From contig JAHDOI010000051.1 in assembly GCA_018434945.1 (NCBI GenBank), forward strand, positions 1-60,696: a stretch of 60,696 nt of DNA, in the 5' to 3' direction. Positions 8,054 through 16,693 of this stretch are shown piece after piece. The DNA is from Selenomonadales bacterium (GTDB taxonomy: Bacteria; Bacillota; Negativicutes; Sporomusales; UBA7701). Positions within the stretch are counted from its first letter, which is position 1. The number at the start of each line of letters is the position of its first letter. A program made the position numbers and the translations under genes. The notes under the pieces were generated by a model. That model was not told where the DNA came from and did no database searches. It saw only the letters and a list, made by a program, of their open reading frames with translations.

Positions 8054-9697
8054 GTGGGGTACTTCGACGCAAACGATATCCGTGCCAGGCTTCAGGGCCT
8101 CAAAAAGCTGCTTGCCGGCGCGGACGACGTCAGCCAGGATATGGCGGCGCTGGCCAGGTCGCTCCGGGAGCGGTACGTCGAGAGCGAAGACTACCCGCTG
8201 TCGGCTGCTCTGGCCGAAAACCTGGCCTCCTTGCGCGAGATATTCTCCGGCAGCGACGACATCCGGTTCCGCGAGTTCTGGGCAGCCTCCCTGCAGTTGA
8301 AGGCAGCCGTCGTCTTTCTGGATGGCATGACCGACGAGAAGACGCTCAACGAGCACATCATCGCGAAGCTGACGCGGCCGCGGAGCGCCGGACCCGCAGA
8401 TTCCCAAAGGTTCGGTCTGGCCGAAACCGTCCGCTGTACCATCGTCACCGCCGCGTCGGTACAAACGGCAGACAGGATGGAAGCGGTCGTCCACCGGATT
8501 CTTGCCGGCGACACCGGCTTGTTCGTCGATACGCTCGAAGCGGCGTTCGTCGTCGCGACCCGCAAAGTCGAAGCCCGCGCGGTCGAGGAACCGGAAACGG
8601 AAGCCGAGATACGCGGCCCGCGCGACGGCTTCACCGAAGAACTGGGTGTCAACATCACGCTAATCCGCCGCCGGGTCAAGAATCCCAACCTCGTCGTCAG
8701 CAAGCGGACCGCCGGCGTGCGCAGCCAGACGGATATCGCCGTCGTCTACTTCCGCGGCATCGCCGACTTCAAGCTGGTCGGCGAGGTCGAAAAGCGCCTG
8801 CGGAAAATCACAATCGACATCCCCGCGCCTTCCGGTATCCACGGCCTGTTCGAGGACTCCCCCTTTTCGATCTTCCCCACCGTGCTGAACACCGAGCGTC
8901 CCGACAGGTTCGTCGCCGCGCTGGCCGAAGGCAAGGTCGGCATCCTGATCGACGGCACGCCGTTCTGCTGCATCGCCCCCACCACCTTCGCCGATTTTTT
9001 CAAATCGGGCGACGACTACTACGAAAAATGGCTGCCCGCCGCCCTGATAAGGTTCACCCGCTACATCACCGCCTTCTTCGCGCTTACCATGCCGGCCCTC
9101 TATGTCGCCATAACCAGCTTCCACCCCGGTCTCCTCCCCATGCCGCTCACCCTGACGGTCGGGACGTCGCGCGAAGGTGTGCCGTTTCCCACCTTCATCG
9201 AAGCGTTCATCATGGAGGGCCTGCTGGAAATCATGCAGGAGGCGGGCATCCGCCTGCCCAAGCTGATCGGCCCGGCGGTGAGCATCGTCGGCGGCCTGGT
9301 CATCGGCGAGGCGGCGGTGAGGGCGGGGCTCGTCAGCCCGCCGCTCGTCATCGTCACCTCCTTCACCGCCATCGCCACCTTCAGCCTCTCCAGCTACCGG
9401 ATGGGCCTGCCGCTGAGGCTGCTCAGGGTGCCGCTCATGGTCCTGGCGGCCGGCCTGGGCATGTTCGGCGTGATGTGGGGCCTGATCGCCATCGCCATCC
9501 ATCTCAGCATCCTGGAAAGCTTCGGCGAGCCTTACCTGGCGCCGCTCACCCCCAGGTCGAGCGCCAATCTCAGCGACCTGAAAGACACCGTCGGTCTCCT
9601 GCCCGCCACCCGGATGTCCGAACGGCCCGCCTACCTCGAGCCCCAGGACGCCGTGCGGCTGAAAGAAGAGGAAAACACGCACGATGATGCCGACTAG
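8054..9697 (+). CDS. gerA: spore germinant receptor subunit A (GerA family)
   Basis: 547 residues. A long N-terminal cytosolic domain (about 1-300, containing the family signature TELGVNITLIRRRVKNPNL) is followed by about five membrane segments (SFHPGLLPMPL, GPAVSIVGGLVIGEAAV). It is the A subunit of a Ger receptor in the spore inner membrane, which senses nutrients and triggers germination. The GTG start has AGGGG eight bases upstream. The stop overlaps gerB by 14 bases, so the three subunits are translationally linked. Which germinant it senses cannot be told. Confidence 0.95.
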   Translation: MGYFDANDIRARLQGLKKLLAGADDVSQDMAALARSLRERYVESEDYPLSAALAENLASLREIFSGSDDIRFREFWAASLQLKAAVVFLDGMTDEKTLNEHIIAKLTRPRSAGPADSQRFGLAETVRCTIVTAASVQTADRMEAVVHRILAGDTGLFVDTLEAAFVVATRKVEARAVEEPETEAEIRGPRDGFTEELGVNITLIRRRVKNPNLVVSKRTAGVRSQTDIAVVYFRGIADFKLVGEVEKRLRKITIDIPAPSGIHGLFEDSPFSIFPTVLNTERPDRFVAALAEGKVGILIDGTPFCCIAPTTFADFFKSGDDYYEKWLPAALIRFTRYITAFFALTMPALYVAITSFHPGLLPMPLTLTVGTSREGVPFPTFIEAFIMEGLLEIMQEAGIRLPKLIGPAVSIVGGLVIGEAAVRAGLVSPPLVIVTSFTAIATFSLSSYRMGLPLRLLRVPLMVLAAGLGMFGVMWGLIAIAIHLSILESFGEPYLAPLTPRSSANLSDLKDTVGLLPATRMSERPAYLEPQDAVRLKEEENTHDDAD

Positions 9698-10769
9698 GTG
9701 GGTCTCGCCGCTGCAATTCATGGTGATAACGGTCAACGCCATGGTCGGCACCAGTTTGCTCGTGCTGCCCCGCTCGGTCGCCGAAACCGCGAAACAGGAC
9801 CTGTGGCTGGCGGTGCTGCTGGCAAGCGTCCTTATCGCCGTATCCTTCCGGATCGCCGCCGCGCTGGCCGCCCGCTTCCCCGGCCAGACCGCGATCGAGT
9901 ATCACCGTATCCTGCTGGGGAATTTTCTGGGCAACCTCCTGAGTATCGCGATGCTGGCGCTGATGCTCGCCGTGGCGGCCCAGCTTATCAGAATCTCGCG
10001 CATCGCCGTGAAAATTTTTCTCCTGGACCAGACCCCGTCGCAGGTCATCGTCCTCGCTTTTCTGCTGCTCGCCGTGTACGCGGCCCAGAGCGGCCTCGGC
10101 CCCGTCATCCGCGTGCAGCAGTTCCTGCTCCTCTTCGCCCACTCGGCCTTCGTCTTTCTGGTGCTCCTCGGCCTGCTGGAGATCGAAACCGAGCATTACA
10201 CGCCGCTGCTGGCTGAGGGCGTAATGCCCGTGCTGGCAGGCAGCCTGGAGTGCTGGTCGGCTTACAGCGGGCCGGAGCTGCTCATCGGCCTGCTCTATCC
10301 GTTCCTTCTCCGGCGGGGCAGCGTCGTCCGCTTCGGCCTCGCCGGCATCGGGGCGGTGACCGTCCTGTTCGTCCTGATAGCGGGGATAACGCTGGGGATA
10401 CTGGGGCCGGAAGAGACGGCCCACCTGCTCATCCCGACGATCATGGCCTACCGGGCGATTGAAATCCCCGACACCTTCATCGAACGGATCGACGGCTATC
10501 TGATAATCGTCTGGATCGCCGTCTGCTTCACGTCCCTGGTCAACTGGCTGTATTTCGGCGGCTTCGCCGCCGCCCGCCTGCTGAGGCTGGAGAACGCCCG
10601 CCCGGTGATGGTCCTGCTCGTGCCCGTGCTCGCGTATCTCGTCACCGCGCCGCCGGATTTTTACTCGGTCGTCATTGTCGGCAAATGGATAAATTACGCC
10701 GGCCTGACGTGGGGCCTGGGAGTCCTGCCGCTCTTACTGGCACTGGCCTGGCGGCGGAAAGCGGGATGA
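9684..10769 (+). CDS. gerB: spore germinant receptor subunit B (GerB family permease)
   Basis: 361 residues with ten predicted membrane segments, of the APC-superfamily endospore germination permease type. The start MMPTRWVSPLQFMVITVNAMVGTSLLVLPR matches the family, with an unwound first helix around MVGTS where ligands bind. In other systems subunit B holds the germinant-binding pocket. Overlaps gerA by 14 bases and ends four bases before gerC, so the operon order is gerA-gerB-gerC. Confidence 0.95.
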   Translation: MMPTRWVSPLQFMVITVNAMVGTSLLVLPRSVAETAKQDLWLAVLLASVLIAVSFRIAAALAARFPGQTAIEYHRILLGNFLGNLLSIAMLALMLAVAAQLIRISRIAVKIFLLDQTPSQVIVLAFLLLAVYAAQSGLGPVIRVQQFLLLFAHSAFVFLVLLGLLEIETEHYTPLLAEGVMPVLAGSLECWSAYSGPELLIGLLYPFLLRRGSVVRFGLAGIGAVTVLFVLIAGITLGILGPEETAHLLIPTIMAYRAIEIPDTFIERIDGYLIIVWIAVCFTSLVNWLYFGGFAAARLLRLENARPVMVLLVPVLAYLVTAPPDFYSVVIVGKWINYAGLTWGLGVLPLLLALAWRRKAG

Positions 10770-10773
10770 CGCG

Positions 10774-11967
10774 GTGGGGAAAACATCGTTCCGGCGATTG
10801 CTGCTCGCTGTTTCGCTAATAGCACTCATCCTGCCGCTCGGCGGCTGCTGGGACCGCAAGGAGATCGAAAACCGCGGCTATGTGCTCGGCGTCGCCATCG
10901 ACCACGCGGCTCCCGGCGAAGGAACCGGCAAAAAAGAATTCCTGGCCGCGCCGCAGGGAACGGGACGCCGGAAGTACCTGGTGACGATGGAACTGCCCAA
11001 ATTCAGGAAGGAGGCGGACAAGGAGATATCGAGCGCCAAACAGCATCTCCTCTGGGCGGCCGAGGGGGAGTCGATGTTCGCCGTCGCCCGCGCCATCAAC
11101 ACCAAGGTCTATTTCGCCATGTTCTTCGAGGATATCCAGACCATGGTCTTCAGCGAGGCGGTCGCCAGGGAAGGCATCGGCGGCCTCATCGACTTCTGGC
11201 TGCGCGACGCCGAGGTCCGCCGCAAGGTCAAGCTGTTCGTCGCGCCCGGCCGCGCCGAAGATGTCCTGAAAGCCGACCTGAAGGTCGACGAGGTGAACAG
11301 CATCTTCATCGCCAAGCTGCCGAACAATGCCGAACGGTCGCCATATTTCCCGAGCAAGGCGACCGTGGGGGAGATATCGGAAGCGCTCAGAGGCAAACGG
11401 TCCTTCGTCCTGCCGTTCGTCCTGGTGGAGGGCAAGGAAGTGAAGCTGGCCAAAGCGGCGGTGTTCGACAGGCGGCAGCGGATGATCGGCGAGCTGGACG
11501 AATTCGAAGTGTACGGCGCGAAACTGATCAGGCGGGAACTCAAGCAGGGCGTGGTCGTCGTCGCCAACCCGGCATCTCCCGGCAAGATCGCCGTCTTCGA
11601 ACTGTACGAGGCCGACATCAATGTCACCCCCCGCCTGGAGAGGGGCAAGCTGCGCTTTTCCCTGGAAGCCAGATTCGTCGGCACGCTGGGCGAAACCCAG
11701 TCCGTCGGCCAGGACGCCCTCGACCCCGCATTCACCACCGCGATGGAACAGGCGGTGGCGGCCGAATACGCGCGCATGGCGCGAAAGGTTTACGACAGGC
11801 AGCAGGCATTAAAAGTCGAGATATTGGGTCTGGGCAAGCTGGTTTACAACCGCTACCCAGAGTACTGGAAAAGCATAAAGGATCGCTGGGAAGAAGAGAT
11901 ATTCCCCGCCGTCCCCATCGACATCAACATCCAGATAACCGTCAGAAGGCCGGTCCTCAAGCGCTGA
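10774..11967 (+). CDS. gerC: spore germinant receptor lipoprotein subunit C (Ger(x)C family)
   Basis: 397 residues with a lipoprotein signal peptide ending in the lipobox LGGC (Cys about residue 25) followed by WDRKEIENRGYVLGVAID, the hallmark of Ger(x)C proteins. The protein is lipid-anchored outside the spore inner membrane and is needed for receptor function. GTG start four bases after gerB. Full length for the family. The operon ends here, since the next gene is convergent and only two bases away, with no terminator hairpin between them. Confidence 0.95.
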   Translation: MGKTSFRRLLLAVSLIALILPLGGCWDRKEIENRGYVLGVAIDHAAPGEGTGKKEFLAAPQGTGRRKYLVTMELPKFRKEADKEISSAKQHLLWAAEGESMFAVARAINTKVYFAMFFEDIQTMVFSEAVAREGIGGLIDFWLRDAEVRRKVKLFVAPGRAEDVLKADLKVDEVNSIFIAKLPNNAERSPYFPSKATVGEISEALRGKRSFVLPFVLVEGKEVKLAKAAVFDRRQRMIGELDEFEVYGAKLIRRELKQGVVVVANPASPGKIAVFELYEADINVTPRLERGKLRFSLEARFVGTLGETQSVGQDALDPAFTTAMEQAVAAEYARMARKVYDRQQALKVEILGLGKLVYNRYPEYWKSIKDRWEEEIFPAVPIDINIQITVRRPVLKR

Positions 11968-11969
11968 CG

Positions 11970-12173
11970 CTAGCGCAGGAGCAGTATGCCGGCCCCGGCC
12001 GCCATGTAGCACCAGCCGGCGACGCGGGCGAACTTCGCGGCGCGGAGGCAATTCTGCCGCGCCGCCTGCCTGGCGTTGATTTTCCACGAATATAAGCCGA
12101 CAAGGATGAGCATGAGCGCGAATGACGGCTCAAGCGGTTCTGTCAGCACTTTCAGCAGCGACGGATCGGGCAT
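11970..12173 (-). CDS. small membrane protein, CLC_0170-like
   Basis: 67 residues with two hydrophobic segments (about 13-28 and 46-66) separated by the basic loop WKINARQAARQNCLRAAKFAR. Size, layout and position next to a ger operon resemble the CLC_0170 family of small membrane proteins found beside germination genes in clostridia. The role is unknown. The start is supported by AAAGGAGAGG. It is convergent with gerC. Confidence 0.7.
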   Translation of the reverse strand: MPDPSLLKVLTEPLEPSFALMLILVGLYSWKINARQAARQNCLRAAKFARVAGWCYMAAGAGILLLR

Positions 12174-12245
12174 CGATAGCCTCTCCTTTGCGAAATAGGC
12201 GACTGATGTCTAAATACTAACCATATCGCGGGGAATAAATACGCG

Positions 12246-12281
12246 AAGAACCGGCCGGAGTACGTACTCCGGCCGGTTCTT
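12246..12281. terminator. bidirectional hairpin, 18-bp perfect palindrome
   Basis: The two arms AAGAACCGGCCGGAGTAC and its exact complement are contiguous without an unpaired spacer. It lies between two small genes on the minus strand and most likely ends transcription of the upstream DUF378 gene, although only a short T-rich tail follows. Confidence 0.7.
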
Positions 12282-12297
12282 CGCCGCTGAGGTAGAC

Positions 12298-12492
12298 CTA
12301 ACCCCGCCCGCGTTCGCGGAAGAGCAGCGACAGCGACCACAGGCCGCCGAGGCCGACGGCCGTGTAGATGATCCGGCTCATGAACGAATCCTGGCCGCCG
12401 AATATGGAGGCGACGAGGTCGAACTGCAGCAGCCCGACCAGCAGCCAGTTTAAAGCCCCGACGATGACCAGCAATAACGCGATTCTATCCAA
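12298..12492 (-). CDS. DUF378 family small membrane protein
   Basis: 64 residues with two membrane segments. The family pattern is plain: DRIALLLVIVGALNWLLVGLLQFDLVASIFGG in the first half and IIYTAVGLGGLWSLSLLF in the second. Function unknown; homologues such as YuzA occur widely in Firmicutes. AAGGGGG lies about 12 bases before the ATG. Confidence 0.88.
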   Translation of the reverse strand: MDRIALLLVIVGALNWLLVGLLQFDLVASIFGGQDSFMSRIIYTAVGLGGLWSLSLLFRERGRG

Positions 12493-12624
12493 GAATTAGA
12501 CCCCCTTTATGTTATTTTCCAACGCTATTTTATTATGTCCAAACCTTGTGGCAATTAGTACAAGTACCGTAAACCCCATCCGGATGTTATAATGTTATGT
12601 AAAGAAACTGCGGGGAGGAACGCT

Positions 12625-13161
12625 ATGAACTTCAAGCGCGACAACCGGCTTACCTTCGTTATCGCCCTGGCCGTGACGGTGGCGGTTCTGGTCGCCGGCC
12701 AGCTGCTGTGGCAGAAATACGCGGTCGCCAGGCCGCTCGGCACCGGCCTGCAGGGCATACCCGGCGTGACCGCCGCCAACTGGGCCGAAAATAAGAACGG
12801 CGACATAACGATAAACGTCACCCTCGGTAGCGTCGACAACCTCGCCAAAACTTACGGAGAGATCGGCGAAACCGCCAAAACCATCCTCGGCAAGCGTCCG
12901 GCCGCCATCAACCTTACGGACAGCCGCACCCCCGAACTCGAAACGCTGTATCACGCCGTCCACTTCCACCTCCAGGAGGCCGTCGCGACCGGCAATTTTT
13001 CGGCCATGGCCGACCGCGTGGACGCCAAGGCCCGCGACGCCGGCGCTCAGGCCAGGGTGTACGTGGACGCCCGCAGCGTGTATCTGCAGCTCCACAAGGC
13101 GGACGCCGCCCTCTATGCCGTCGTGCCCCGCTTCGACACCGCCGCCCGGGAGGTGAAATGA
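12625..13161 (+). CDS. membrane-anchored protein paired with the FtsH-like protease
   Basis: 178 residues: a short basic start, one membrane segment (about 9-30), then a soluble domain outside or inside the membrane containing GSVDNLAKTYGEIGETAKTILG and a helical tail. No family recognised. GGGGAGG six bases before the ATG at 12625 decides the start over an upstream in-frame ATG. The last codons overlap the next gene in ATGATG, so it is translationally coupled to the protease. That strongly suggests a physical or functional partner, for example an adaptor or substrate-presenting subunit. Confidence 0.8.
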   Translation: MNFKRDNRLTFVIALAVTVAVLVAGQLLWQKYAVARPLGTGLQGIPGVTAANWAENKNGDITINVTLGSVDNLAKTYGEIGETAKTILGKRPAAINLTDSRTPELETLYHAVHFHLQEAVATGNFSAMADRVDAKARDAGAQARVYVDARSVYLQLHKADAALYAVVPRFDTAAREVK

Positions 13162-14648
13162 TGCGCTACGCACCGATAGCCGCCGGCGTCGGCGCCGGCA
13201 GCGTCATATATCTGGCCTGGCGGGGCGTCGACGTCCTGCCCATCCTCTTCTTCGCCGGCATCATCGCCGTGCTCGCCTACTACGGGAACAACAAGCTCGG
13301 CGGCAAAACCTCGTTCGCCGTGATGGGCGGCGAGGGCGAGCGCCAGCCGGCGATCGTTTTCGACGACATCGGCGGCCAGGAGGTGGCCAAGAACGAGCTG
13401 CGCGAGGCGCTGGAGTTCATCCGCGACCTCGACGGCATCCGCCGCCTCGGCATCCGCCCCCTCAAGGGCATCCTCCTCGCCGGTCCGCCAGGCACGGGCA
13501 AGACGCTGCTCGCCAAAGCGGCGGCCCGGTTCACCGACTCGGCTTTCGTGGGGGCGAGCGGCTCGGAGTTCGTGGAGATGTACGTCGGCGTCGGCGCCCA
13601 GCGCGTCCGCCAGCTGTTCAAGCAGGCCCGCGGCCTGGCCCGCAAGCAGGGCAAGGCGTCGGCGATCGTCTTTATCGACGAGATCGAGGTGCTCGGCGGC
13701 AAGCGGGGCCAGAACTCGGGCCACCTGGAATACGATCAGACCCTTAACGAACTGCTCGTCCAGATGGACGGCCTCGCCACCGATGACGAGGTGCGCGTCC
13801 TGCTCATCGCGGCCACCAACCGCGCCGACATGCTCGACCCCGCCCTCCTCCGCCCCGGCCGCTTCGACCGCCAGGTGCAGGTCGACCTGCCGGACAAGAC
13901 TGGCCGCCTGCAGATCCTCGGCCTCCACACCCGCAACAAGCCGCTGGCCGCCGACGTCGACCTGGGTGCCGTCGCCGCCGATACGTTCGGCTTCTCCGGC
14001 GCTCACCTCGAAAGCCTCGTGAACGAGGCGGCGATCGCCGCCTTGCGCGAAGGCGGGCAGGAGGTGACGGCCCGCCACCTCAAGGGGGCGATCGACAAGG
14101 TCATCCTCGGCGAGAAGCTCGACCGCCTGCCCGGCGCGGACGAGAAGCGGCGCATCGCCGTCCACGAGGCCGGCCACGCTATCGCCGGCGAACTCCGCCG
14201 CCCCGGCTCGGTGGCGAGCGTCAACGTGGCCGCCCGCGGCAAGGCGCTCGGCTATGTCCGCCAGACCCAGGCCGACGACCTTTACCTTCATACAGCCGAC
14301 CAGCTCAAGGATAAGATCGTCGTCGCCCTCGCCGGCGCGGTGGCCGAGGATATCGTGCTCGGCGGTCGCAGCACCGGGGCGGGCAGCGACTTCCAGCAGG
14401 CCGCCGCCCTCGCCCGCCAGCTCGTCCTGGGCGGCATGTCCGACCTCGGCATCGTGTCGGCCGACGACCTGCCCCAAGGAACGCTCCACATGGCAGTCGC
14501 TTCGCTGCTGCAGGGCCTCGAGGCCGAAACCCACGCCCTGCTCGCCGCCCGCCGCGACACGCTCGACCGCGTCGTCGCCGTCCTGCTTGAGAACGAAGGG
14601 CTGAGCGGCGACGAGTTCCGCGCCCTGCTGTCGGTTCCCGTACAATGA
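13158..14648 (+). CDS. FtsH-like membrane AAA+ zinc protease, compact form
   Basis: 496 residues, about 120-150 shorter than classical FtsH. Two closely spaced membrane segments occupy about residues 5-45, with almost no external domain between them. The AAA+ module follows, with Walker A GPPGTGKT (109-116), Walker B IVFIDEIE, and the second-region motif LLRPGRFDRQV. The peptidase has the zinc motif HEAGH (336-340). The missing periplasmic domain of ordinary FtsH may be supplied by the coupled upstream protein. A membrane-bound, ATP-driven protease is certain; its substrates are not. Such short FtsH relatives occur in spore-forming clostridia besides the housekeeping copy. Confidence 0.9.
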   Translation: MMRYAPIAAGVGAGSVIYLAWRGVDVLPILFFAGIIAVLAYYGNNKLGGKTSFAVMGGEGERQPAIVFDDIGGQEVAKNELREALEFIRDLDGIRRLGIRPLKGILLAGPPGTGKTLLAKAAARFTDSAFVGASGSEFVEMYVGVGAQRVRQLFKQARGLARKQGKASAIVFIDEIEVLGGKRGQNSGHLEYDQTLNELLVQMDGLATDDEVRVLLIAATNRADMLDPALLRPGRFDRQVQVDLPDKTGRLQILGLHTRNKPLAADVDLGAVAADTFGFSGAHLESLVNEAAIAALREGGQEVTARHLKGAIDKVILGEKLDRLPGADEKRRIAVHEAGHAIAGELRRPGSVASVNVAARGKALGYVRQTQADDLYLHTADQLKDKIVVALAGAVAEDIVLGGRSTGAGSDFQQAAALARQLVLGGMSDLGIVSADDLPQGTLHMAVASLLQGLEAETHALLAARRDTLDRVVAVLLENEGLSGDEFRALLSVPVQ

Positions 14649-14653
14649 AAAGA

Positions 14654-14690
14654 GCGCTTCCCCGCCACTTGGGGAGGCGCTTTTATCTTT
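14654..14690 (+). terminator. intrinsic terminator after the FtsH-like gene
   Basis: A 10-bp stem GCGCTTCCCC/GGGGAGGCGC with a seven-base loop, followed by TTTTATCTTT. Confidence 0.85.
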
Positions 14691-14728
14691 CCATAATATT
14701 TTTACATATATCGAGAATTACGTCGACT

Positions 14729-14803
14729 AAACCTGGCATTTGCCCTGACATTTTCGTGCATTTTTTCTGACATATTTTCTGGCCTTTGCTCTGGCATTTC
14801 TTC
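14729..14803. repeat. degenerate 12-bp tandem repeat
   Basis: About six imperfect units of the type GGCATTTNNTCT/GACATTTTNTCT follow one another with a 12-bp period. Read on the minus strand they give a four-residue repeat of the MPEQ/RPEN/MSEK/MHEN type, but no ribosome-binding site supports a gene. It lies just upstream of the LUD gene. Confidence 0.45.
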
Positions 14804-14876
14804 TGCCGCCGGGACATTCCGGGCATAGAATTGCCGGAAGAAAAAAACTTCGCGAAAAAAGGAGGCGGACAAGCGA

Positions 14877-15514
14877 ATGAACGTGGAGAGAGAATTCAGG
14901 GCCGAGGCGCACAAGGCGGTGGAGGCACTAAAGGGGAACAGATTCCAGGCAAGGTATTTCCCAACGTCTCAGGAGGCGGTCACGGAGCTGCTGGCGGCCA
15001 TCCCCCGGGGGAGGCGACGGTGGGGATCGGCGGGTCGTGGACGCTGATGCAGCTCGGTATCGCGGATAAGCTTGAGGAGCGGGGCAACACGGTGTTCTGC
15101 CACCATAAGAGCGGCCTGACGCCGGAGGAGGTGCTGGCGGCGCGGCGGGCGCAGCTGACCTGCGACGTTTTCCTGACGGGGACGAACGTGATCACGGCCG
15201 ACGGCCGCCTGGTGAACATGGACGCGACCGGCAACAGGGTGGCGGCGATGATGTTCGGGCCGAAGAAGGTCTTCGTGCTGACGGGGGCCAACAAGATCGT
15301 ACCGGGAATCCACGAGGCGATGGAGCGCATCCGCACGACGGCGGCGCCGCAGAACAACAAGCGGCTGAACCGCCCCAACCCGTGCGTAGAGAGCGGGCAG
15401 TGCATGGATTGCCAGGGGCCGACGCGGCTGTGCAATATCACGACCGTCATCCATAAGAAGCCGCCGGCGTCGGATATTCATGTGTGGGTAATCGGCGAAG
15501 AATTAGGGTACTGA
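14877..15514 (+). pseudogene. LUD-domain protein (LutC/YkgG-like), frameshifted
   Basis: The start is an ATG after AAAGGAGGCGG, giving MNVEREFRAEAHKAVEALKG, a normal LUD N-terminus. The frame is lost at the run CCCCCGGGGG (15002-15011) and the rest of the domain (ATVGIGGSWTLMQLG through VIGEELGY) continues in the -1 frame. One extra C would restore a continuous 213-residue protein. The C-terminal part has the usual Cys-rich end (NPCVESGQCMDCQGPTRLC). LUD proteins take part in lactate or other 2-hydroxyacid oxidation or act alone in anaerobes. An intact paralogue lies at 50284-50889. The lesion may be a real mutation, phase variation in the homopolymer, or a sequencing error. Confidence 0.75.
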
Positions 15515-15517
15515 CGG

Positions 15518-16345
15518 TTATTTGACGAGGTCTTCGGCGATCGTGTCGAGTTCTTCGGCGAGGGCGCCTGTTTCCTGAATGGAGGCGGTGAAGCGGCCGA
15601 TATCGGCGGCGATCCTGGCGAGCGTGTCGCGGATGTCGGCGATCGCCAGGTCGGTGGCTTTGCTGTCGTTCTTGACGGCGGTGATGATTTCGGTTATTTT
15701 GCCGATGGATTCGGTGCTGGTCGCGGCCAGTTTGCGGATTTCCCCGGCGACGACGCCGAAGCCCCGGCCCTGGTCGCCGACGCGGGCCGCCTCGATGGCG
15801 GCGTTGAGGCCGAGAAGGTTTGTCTGACCGGCAATCGACCGGATGATCCCCAGCACCTGGTCGGTTTCCGCGACCCGCTGCTGGGACTGGCGGTTGGCGG
15901 CAACCATGTCGTCGGCCGTGGCGGCGATCTGCTCGGTGCGTACGAGAATTTCCTCGGTGGTGGCTGCCAGGACGCCGAGGTCGCCGCTGAGCCTGCGGGC
16001 CAGCCCCTTGAGCTTGTCCTGGCGGTCGACCGGCTCGGTGACGGCAAGAGTGCCGATAACAGCGCCCTGCCCGTCCTGAAGGGGAATGACGACGGTGATG
16101 AAGGGCTGGCCGCTGTAGGAGCTGTCTTTGCGCATGACGACCCGCCGGCGTTCGTGAATGGCGGTGTGGGAGGCCATGCCGGGCTTGACGGGCAGGCCGA
16201 TCTGCATCTTGAGGTCGAAGGAGCTGCTCGGTCGGTAATAGACGATCTGCTCACGGTCAGTGACGAAAACGCCCACGTCGAGGAGATCGACGAGGCAGGC
16301 GGCGAAACGCGTGTAATCATCAATGATGAGCGGCGAAATGGACAA
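15518..16345 (-). CDS. soluble methyl-accepting chemotaxis-type sensor
   Basis: 275 residues without a membrane segment. The N-terminal half (about 10-110) is PAS-like and detects an unknown cytoplasmic signal ([16 protein letters not shown]). The C-terminal half carries the MCP signalling hairpin tip, with the signature [37 protein letters not shown]. Such short receptors usually report to CheA/CheW or another kinase, or act as dimeric regulators. AGGGGGAT precedes the ATG. No che genes are adjacent. It is convergent with the LUD gene, three bases away. Confidence 0.88.
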   Translation of the reverse strand: MSISPLIIDDYTRFAACLVDLLDVGVFVTDREQIVYYRPSSSFDLKMQIGLPVKPGMASHTAIHERRRVVMRKDSSYSGQPFITVVIPLQDGQGAVIGTLAVTEPVDRQDKLKGLARRLSGDLGVLAATTEEILVRTEQIAATADDMVAANRQSQQRVAETDQVLGIIRSIAGQTNLLGLNAAIEAARVGDQGRGFGVVAGEIRKLAATSTESIGKITEIITAVKNDSKATDLAIADIRDTLARIAADIGRFTASIQETGALAEELDTIAEDLVK

Positions 16346-16484
16346 AAATAATCCCCCTTTGCGTTAGGGCTCCACGGCCTCAAGGCCTTATTTAGGATAA
16401 ACCTCTATTCCCCGTGCGGGCGGAATTTTCCTCCGTAGCTACCGGCAATCTCCAGAAAAATCGACAAATTTACCGGCAAATAAT

Positions 16485-16519
16485 CGCGCGGCGGGGCAGG
16501 CCCCGCCGCGCGTTGCGTT
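16485..16519. repeat. GC-rich hairpin, left copy of a 34-bp direct repeat
   Basis: Stem GCGCGGCGGGG/CCCCGCCGCGC followed by GTTGCGTT. It is repeated almost exactly at 16658-16691 in the same orientation, flanking a copy of the 120-nt dispersed repeat. Confidence 0.75.
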
Positions 16520-16531
16520 TGTAGACAAAGA

Positions 16532-16657
16532 CAGACTGATGAGAAAGGTCCAGATGCAAGGCGCACCGGAAGAGCGCGCCGCGCCGCGTACTTTGGGACG
16601 TACGCAAGCAAGCGCTCTGAGGAGCAACGCCGCAGATGGGCCTTTATCGACAGTCTG
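16532..16657. repeat. 120-nt dispersed structured repeat, copy A
   Basis: Member of a family also found at 29835-29960, 36111-36173, 36193-36311 and 52953-53076. The ends pair (CAGACTG with CAGTCTG, then AAAGG with CCTTT), an internal stem AGAGCGC/GCGCTCT follows, and the tip is GCGTAC/GTACGC. Conserved unpaired blocks are CAGATGCAAGGCG on the left and CAACGCCGCAGATGG on the right. The outer stem differs from other copies on both strands together. Confidence 0.8.
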
Positions 16658-16691
16658 GCGCGGCGGGGAAGGCCCCGCCGCGCGTTGCGTT
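16658..16691. repeat. GC-rich hairpin, right copy of the 34-bp direct repeat
   Basis: Same stem as 16485-16519 with one difference in the loop, again followed by GTTGCGTT. It lies just after the stop of the minus-strand acetyltransferase gene and may serve as its terminator. Confidence 0.75.
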
Positions 16692-16693
16692 GG

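Noticed and set aside
6667..9687. Open frame of 1006 codons across the MFS and gerA genes on the plus strand
   Set aside because: Arg/Pro/His-rich translation is a GC shadow of the true genes in another frame; it crosses a terminator and two clear genes.
14702..14914. 70-codon minus-strand frame over the 12-bp repeat
   Set aside because: Repeat-derived peptide without start signals; treated as a simple repeat.
15001..15012. Programmed -1 frameshift in the LUD gene
   Set aside because: No canonical X-XXY-YYZ slippery heptamer in the right frame and the paralogue is unshifted; mutation, phase variation or sequence error is simpler.
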